DNA of 64,000 bases from Laburnicola sp. R22_1 (lineage: Eukaryota; Ascomycota; Dothideomycetes; Pleosporales; Didymosphaeriaceae), in contig JACONQ010000001.1 in the NCBI GenBank assembly GCA_014281115.1, forward strand, positions 2,294,001-2,358,000. Direction: 5' to 3'. Below, in pieces: positions 61,097-64,000 of the stretch (position 1 is its first letter; each line of letters opens with the position of its first letter). The notes beneath the pieces are model-generated. The model made no database searches, was not told the origin of the DNA, and saw only the letters and a list, made by a program, of their open reading frames with translations. Position numbers and translations under genes: made by a program.

Positions 61097-62967
61097 ACGT
61101 ACTTTGCACTCGAGTCGGACACTCTATCGAGTCGGACACTTTGCCAAGACCCCACCAAGTTCTGTACTATTCACGATAGTATAGAGTTAACATGAACTAT
61201 TTTTAATAGTCTAAATAGGTTAAACTATTTAGAATCTACTTCTATAAGCTGTCTACAGGTTTTTTTATTGTGCCTAGGCTTGCTGCAGCGTCCACAGCGC
61301 TATTAAGCGGATTCGCCTCTATTAGTGCGCACCCTCTTCTTTGCCTTCTTGCCATTACTACGCACCCCAAAGTCCTTTAGAGTAGCCAGTCGCTGGCCCT
61401 CTTTAACTGTAAGGACTCCTTCTTACTGCAATCGCTTTCTTTTATATAATTTACGTCGTGTGGCGGCCTCATTAGCAGCTTGAAGTTCGGCGTTGCGTTT
61501 AGTTATTAATACTAAAGAATGCCCTATTATCTTAGCGCCTTTAACGAGCTTTTCCATCGCCTTAACCATATAAGTTGGGGAACTATCCACATGCCTTTGA
61601 ATCCTCTGCTTAACTAGCGTCGATTGCGACCTAAGTTCTGTACTATTTCGCGGAGTTTGCGACTCCTATGTACTATCGCGAATAGTACAAAGTGGAGGCG
61701 TACGCAGGCGGACGTCAAGCTGCGATATCACAGCTTCTAGGTTGTGGGGCACTAGGCCAGCACCTCGAAAGCCTTCTTTGATATTACTTTTAGTAAATGA
61801 AGCCTTAAAAGCAGCAATAAAGTAAGGCAGGAACTCGATTTTAGTGATGTGCGTGATGTGGTTGCGTATTAAATCCTCAGCTTGGCGCCTATATGCCTTT
61901 TTTAAAGGCGCGAAACAGTCCACATTAAGTGGCTGCAAGAGGTGCGACGAATGCGAGGGCATACAGAGAGTAACAATATTGCTCTTCTTATAATACTGTT
62001 CGAATTCGAACAAGTTGTAACTCTTATAGCTGTTAAGAATAAGCAAATATATTATGCTAACAACACACCTCTTTGTATACTTATTAAAGTGCTTTAGCCA
62101 CTATAGACTAAGCTTATTTGTTGTCTAGCCGTTCTTAGAGACTGCAATAACCTAATTATGAGGTAGATCCTTCTCCTTATACTAGGCGGAGAGGTGGTGC
62201 TTGCCCCCGAAGATAATGAAGGGTGGGATCCACCACCCCGTCGCATTAATGCCTTAGATAACTGTTGTCCACTCCCTATTGCCCTGCTGCACCTGCTTTA
62301 GCCGTCCTTAACGCTTAGAGCCTGTGACTACTACTCTAGTTAATATTATGCCTATTATTAAGCCTGCTTTATTAAAATTGTAGGTGTCCTTGTCTAGGAT
62401 ACTATATTTAGCCTTTATGTTCTCTACAAGCCAGAACTAGTCTTGTATCACCTTAGGATTCTTCTAGAGAGCTCTCTTGTAGTCGTACTTTCGATTGAAC
62501 TTAACTTTAAGCTCTAGCTGGCGCTTAACAAAGTTATAAGGCCACCTCTAGCCAACTAGCTTATAGTGGCGTGCAGCTAGTAAAGAATCAGCCATATCTT
62601 TTATAGCATCGAGCTGAGGCGGAAATCCTCGCGCGTCTAGGTCGAGTATATGCTCCACAATCGCCTGCTCCTCTCTTATAGTAAGTCTTATTTTGTTAGG
62701 TGCGCAGTCGCGTCTAAACGTCTTTCTAGCGCGTTAGTCGCTAAGTGTACTTTAAGAGACGTTATAGATAGCTGCAGCGCGTTGCTAAGAGAGTGTCGCG
62801 TTTTGTTTAATAGCCTAGATCGCAAGCTATATACGCGCTTCTTTTAACGCTAGTAGTTCATTGTGTGGTTAAGGCATCGCGTTATACTATTGCTGATAGT
62901 ACGTTTTGGTGGGGTCTTGGCAAAGTGTTCGACTCGATGGAGTGTCCGACTCGAGTGCAAAGTACGT
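61097..62967 (-). mobile_element. pogo-like Tc1-mariner transposon
   Basis: 1,871 bp; about 66-bp terminal repeats, nearly identical at the two ends, starting ACGTACTTTGCACTCGAGTC and ending in 'TTTGCCAAGACCCCACCAA', flanked by TA (61,095-61,096 and 62,968-62,969). Within each end 'CGAGTCGGACACT' is repeated twice in tandem, a likely transposase-binding arrangement. Confidence 0.9.
61225..62877 (-). pseudogene. pogo-like transposase, about 550 codons, RIP-broken
   Basis: ATG 62,877 to TAG 61,227-61,225 is one frame of 550 codons without frameshift but with about 15-20 stops (TAG/TAA). Helix-turn-helix region early ('REEQAIVEHILDLDARGFPP'), then 'KYSILDKDTYNFNKAGL' (first catalytic position Asp-to-Asn), 'LILNSYKSYNL' (second, Asn for Asp) and 'HLLQPLNVDCFAPLKKAY' (third, Asn for Asp). 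All three are explained by G-to-A. A 126-codon segment (62,046-61,666) remains open. A basic 'RTNRGE' / 'CGRCS' C-terminal region looks like a zinc-knuckle remnant. Confidence 0.85.
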
Positions 62968-63903
62968 TACTAGAAATTAACTTACTTTTATTCTAACTAT
63001 TATAGGCCCAAACTCTTACACTATACTACTATCGCTCCCCCTAGAGTTCTAGCTATAATAGGCTCACCACTAGAGTGCTAGCGAATTAGAGAATTACGCG
63101 TTAATAAATTAGACATCTCTCGTAATTATATAGTAGGCCTAGAAGTAGGGCGCAGTAGTGTGTGTACGGATTAGGTTACTAATAATAATAGTAATAATAA
63201 TAATACGTAGAAACTTAACGACTAAGAGTATACTTCCTCTTAGGCTTAGTTAGTAGAGAAAGACTATAGAGAGTAGGTAGGTAGTAGGGCTAGATGTATA
63301 GGTTAATACGTGTACTGCTATAAAATACCTATAATAAGTATGCCGCTTAAAGAGAATCTAGCCTCTCCTACTACTATATTAGTATATAGTATTTTATAGT
63401 AATAGTAGTAATATTTAGAGTAAGCTAGTAGAATAGACGTTTGTAAAAATTCGGCTAGCAACTTTATTATAACTTTGTCTAAGGCGTAAAATTATATCTT
63501 ATCCAAAACTACTAACCTTCTACATTACTATAGTATGGATTCCGATTATCCTCGCCTAAGTAGTAAATATAACAAGTATAGACGACTTCGCACACCTTTA
63601 TTGTCTATGCCTAGAGAATTTTATTCTAATACTCTAACTTCTTAACCTTAAACCAGAACTATAGGCGATCTTAGGAACTTTATATTCTCTTTTGTAAAGA
63701 CGTTTACTTAATAATAGAAATAAGTAGATATATAAGAATCTATAATAATTGCTAGCAATTCGCAATTCTAATTGCAACCTATTATCCTAGCTCTAAATTC
63801 TTATGCCTAATTAGCGCTTTAAGGCCCTAATGTTTTGTGTACCTAACTTTTTTAAAACCCGTCTTAATACTTTAACACCTCTACTAATATTATTAACAAT
63901 ATA
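62968..63903. other. AT-rich gene-free stretch
   Basis: No gene or recognisable coding remnant. A short (TAA)n run lies near 63,180-63,203. Moderate AT-richness. Confidence 0.45.
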
Positions 63904-64000
63904 ACGTGGTTTACTAGCGAGTGACCCACACTAGTAAGCGTGTTACCTTTGCTAAGACCCCACTATTACTAACAATACCATTATAATACAACCACCTACT
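63904..64000. mobile_element. left end of a fifth pogo-like transposon (cut by window end)
   Basis: Begins ACGTGGTTTACTAGCGAGTG after TA (63,902-63,903) and continues '...TTTGCTAAGACCCCAC', matching the terminus of the 58,618 element. The body lies beyond the window. Confidence 0.75.

Overview
The window looks like a filamentous ascomycete chromosome (Pezizomycotina; a Dothideomycete/Pleosporales-type genome is my best guess). The evidence is short GT-AG introns (46-84 bp, one of 153 bp) in otherwise compact genes, a Zn2Cys6 regulator, a fungal IPC synthase, a heme-thiolate peroxygenase, and a sharp alternation between gene-bearing DNA of normal composition and very AT-rich, gene-free DNA. 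The AT-rich DNA carries the marks of RIP (repeat-induced point mutation): C-to-T and G-to-A differences between repeat copies, and transposase frames broken at former CAA/CAG/TGG codons.

Layout. 1-28,590 is AT-rich and built almost entirely of nested mobile elements. It holds copies of a gypsy/copia-style LTR element (called gamma here), three unclassified families (alpha, beta, epsilon) that share an 11-bp target-site duplication, telomere-like repeat islands, tandem repeats, and one lightly damaged pogo/Fot1-type transposon (7,633-9,466). 28,591-46,390 is the main gene island: a secreted GH81 endo-1,3-beta-glucanase, the inositol phosphorylceramide synthase AUR1, a NYN/PIN-like putative nuclease, a mitochondrial SLC25 carrier and a three-RRM SR/RGG shuttling RNA-binding protein, then about 4.3 kb with no gene I can support. 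46,391-50,851 is AT-rich and ends in a heavily mutated pogo-like element. 50,852-57,900 is a second small island: a short-type unspecific peroxygenase/chloroperoxidase, a Zn2Cys6 transcription factor and an unrecognised 345-residue protein. 57,900-64,000 is AT-rich again, with three related pogo-like elements, the last running off the window.

The genes do not form an obvious pathway or cluster. GH81 and AUR1 converge; AUR1 and the NYN gene lie in the same direction; the NYN gene and the SLC25 carrier diverge; the carrier and the RRM gene converge. GH81 and AUR1 both touch the cell surface (wall glucan, sphingolipids), but this is ordinary fungal gene order, not an operon.

The most interesting material is in the repeats. 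Alpha, beta and epsilon all make 11-bp target duplications, show no terminal inverted repeats, have one fixed end and a variable other end, and nest inside each other. One epsilon copy (23,948-26,858) carries five such insertions that can be compared with uninterrupted copies in the same window. Their encoded protein could not be identified.
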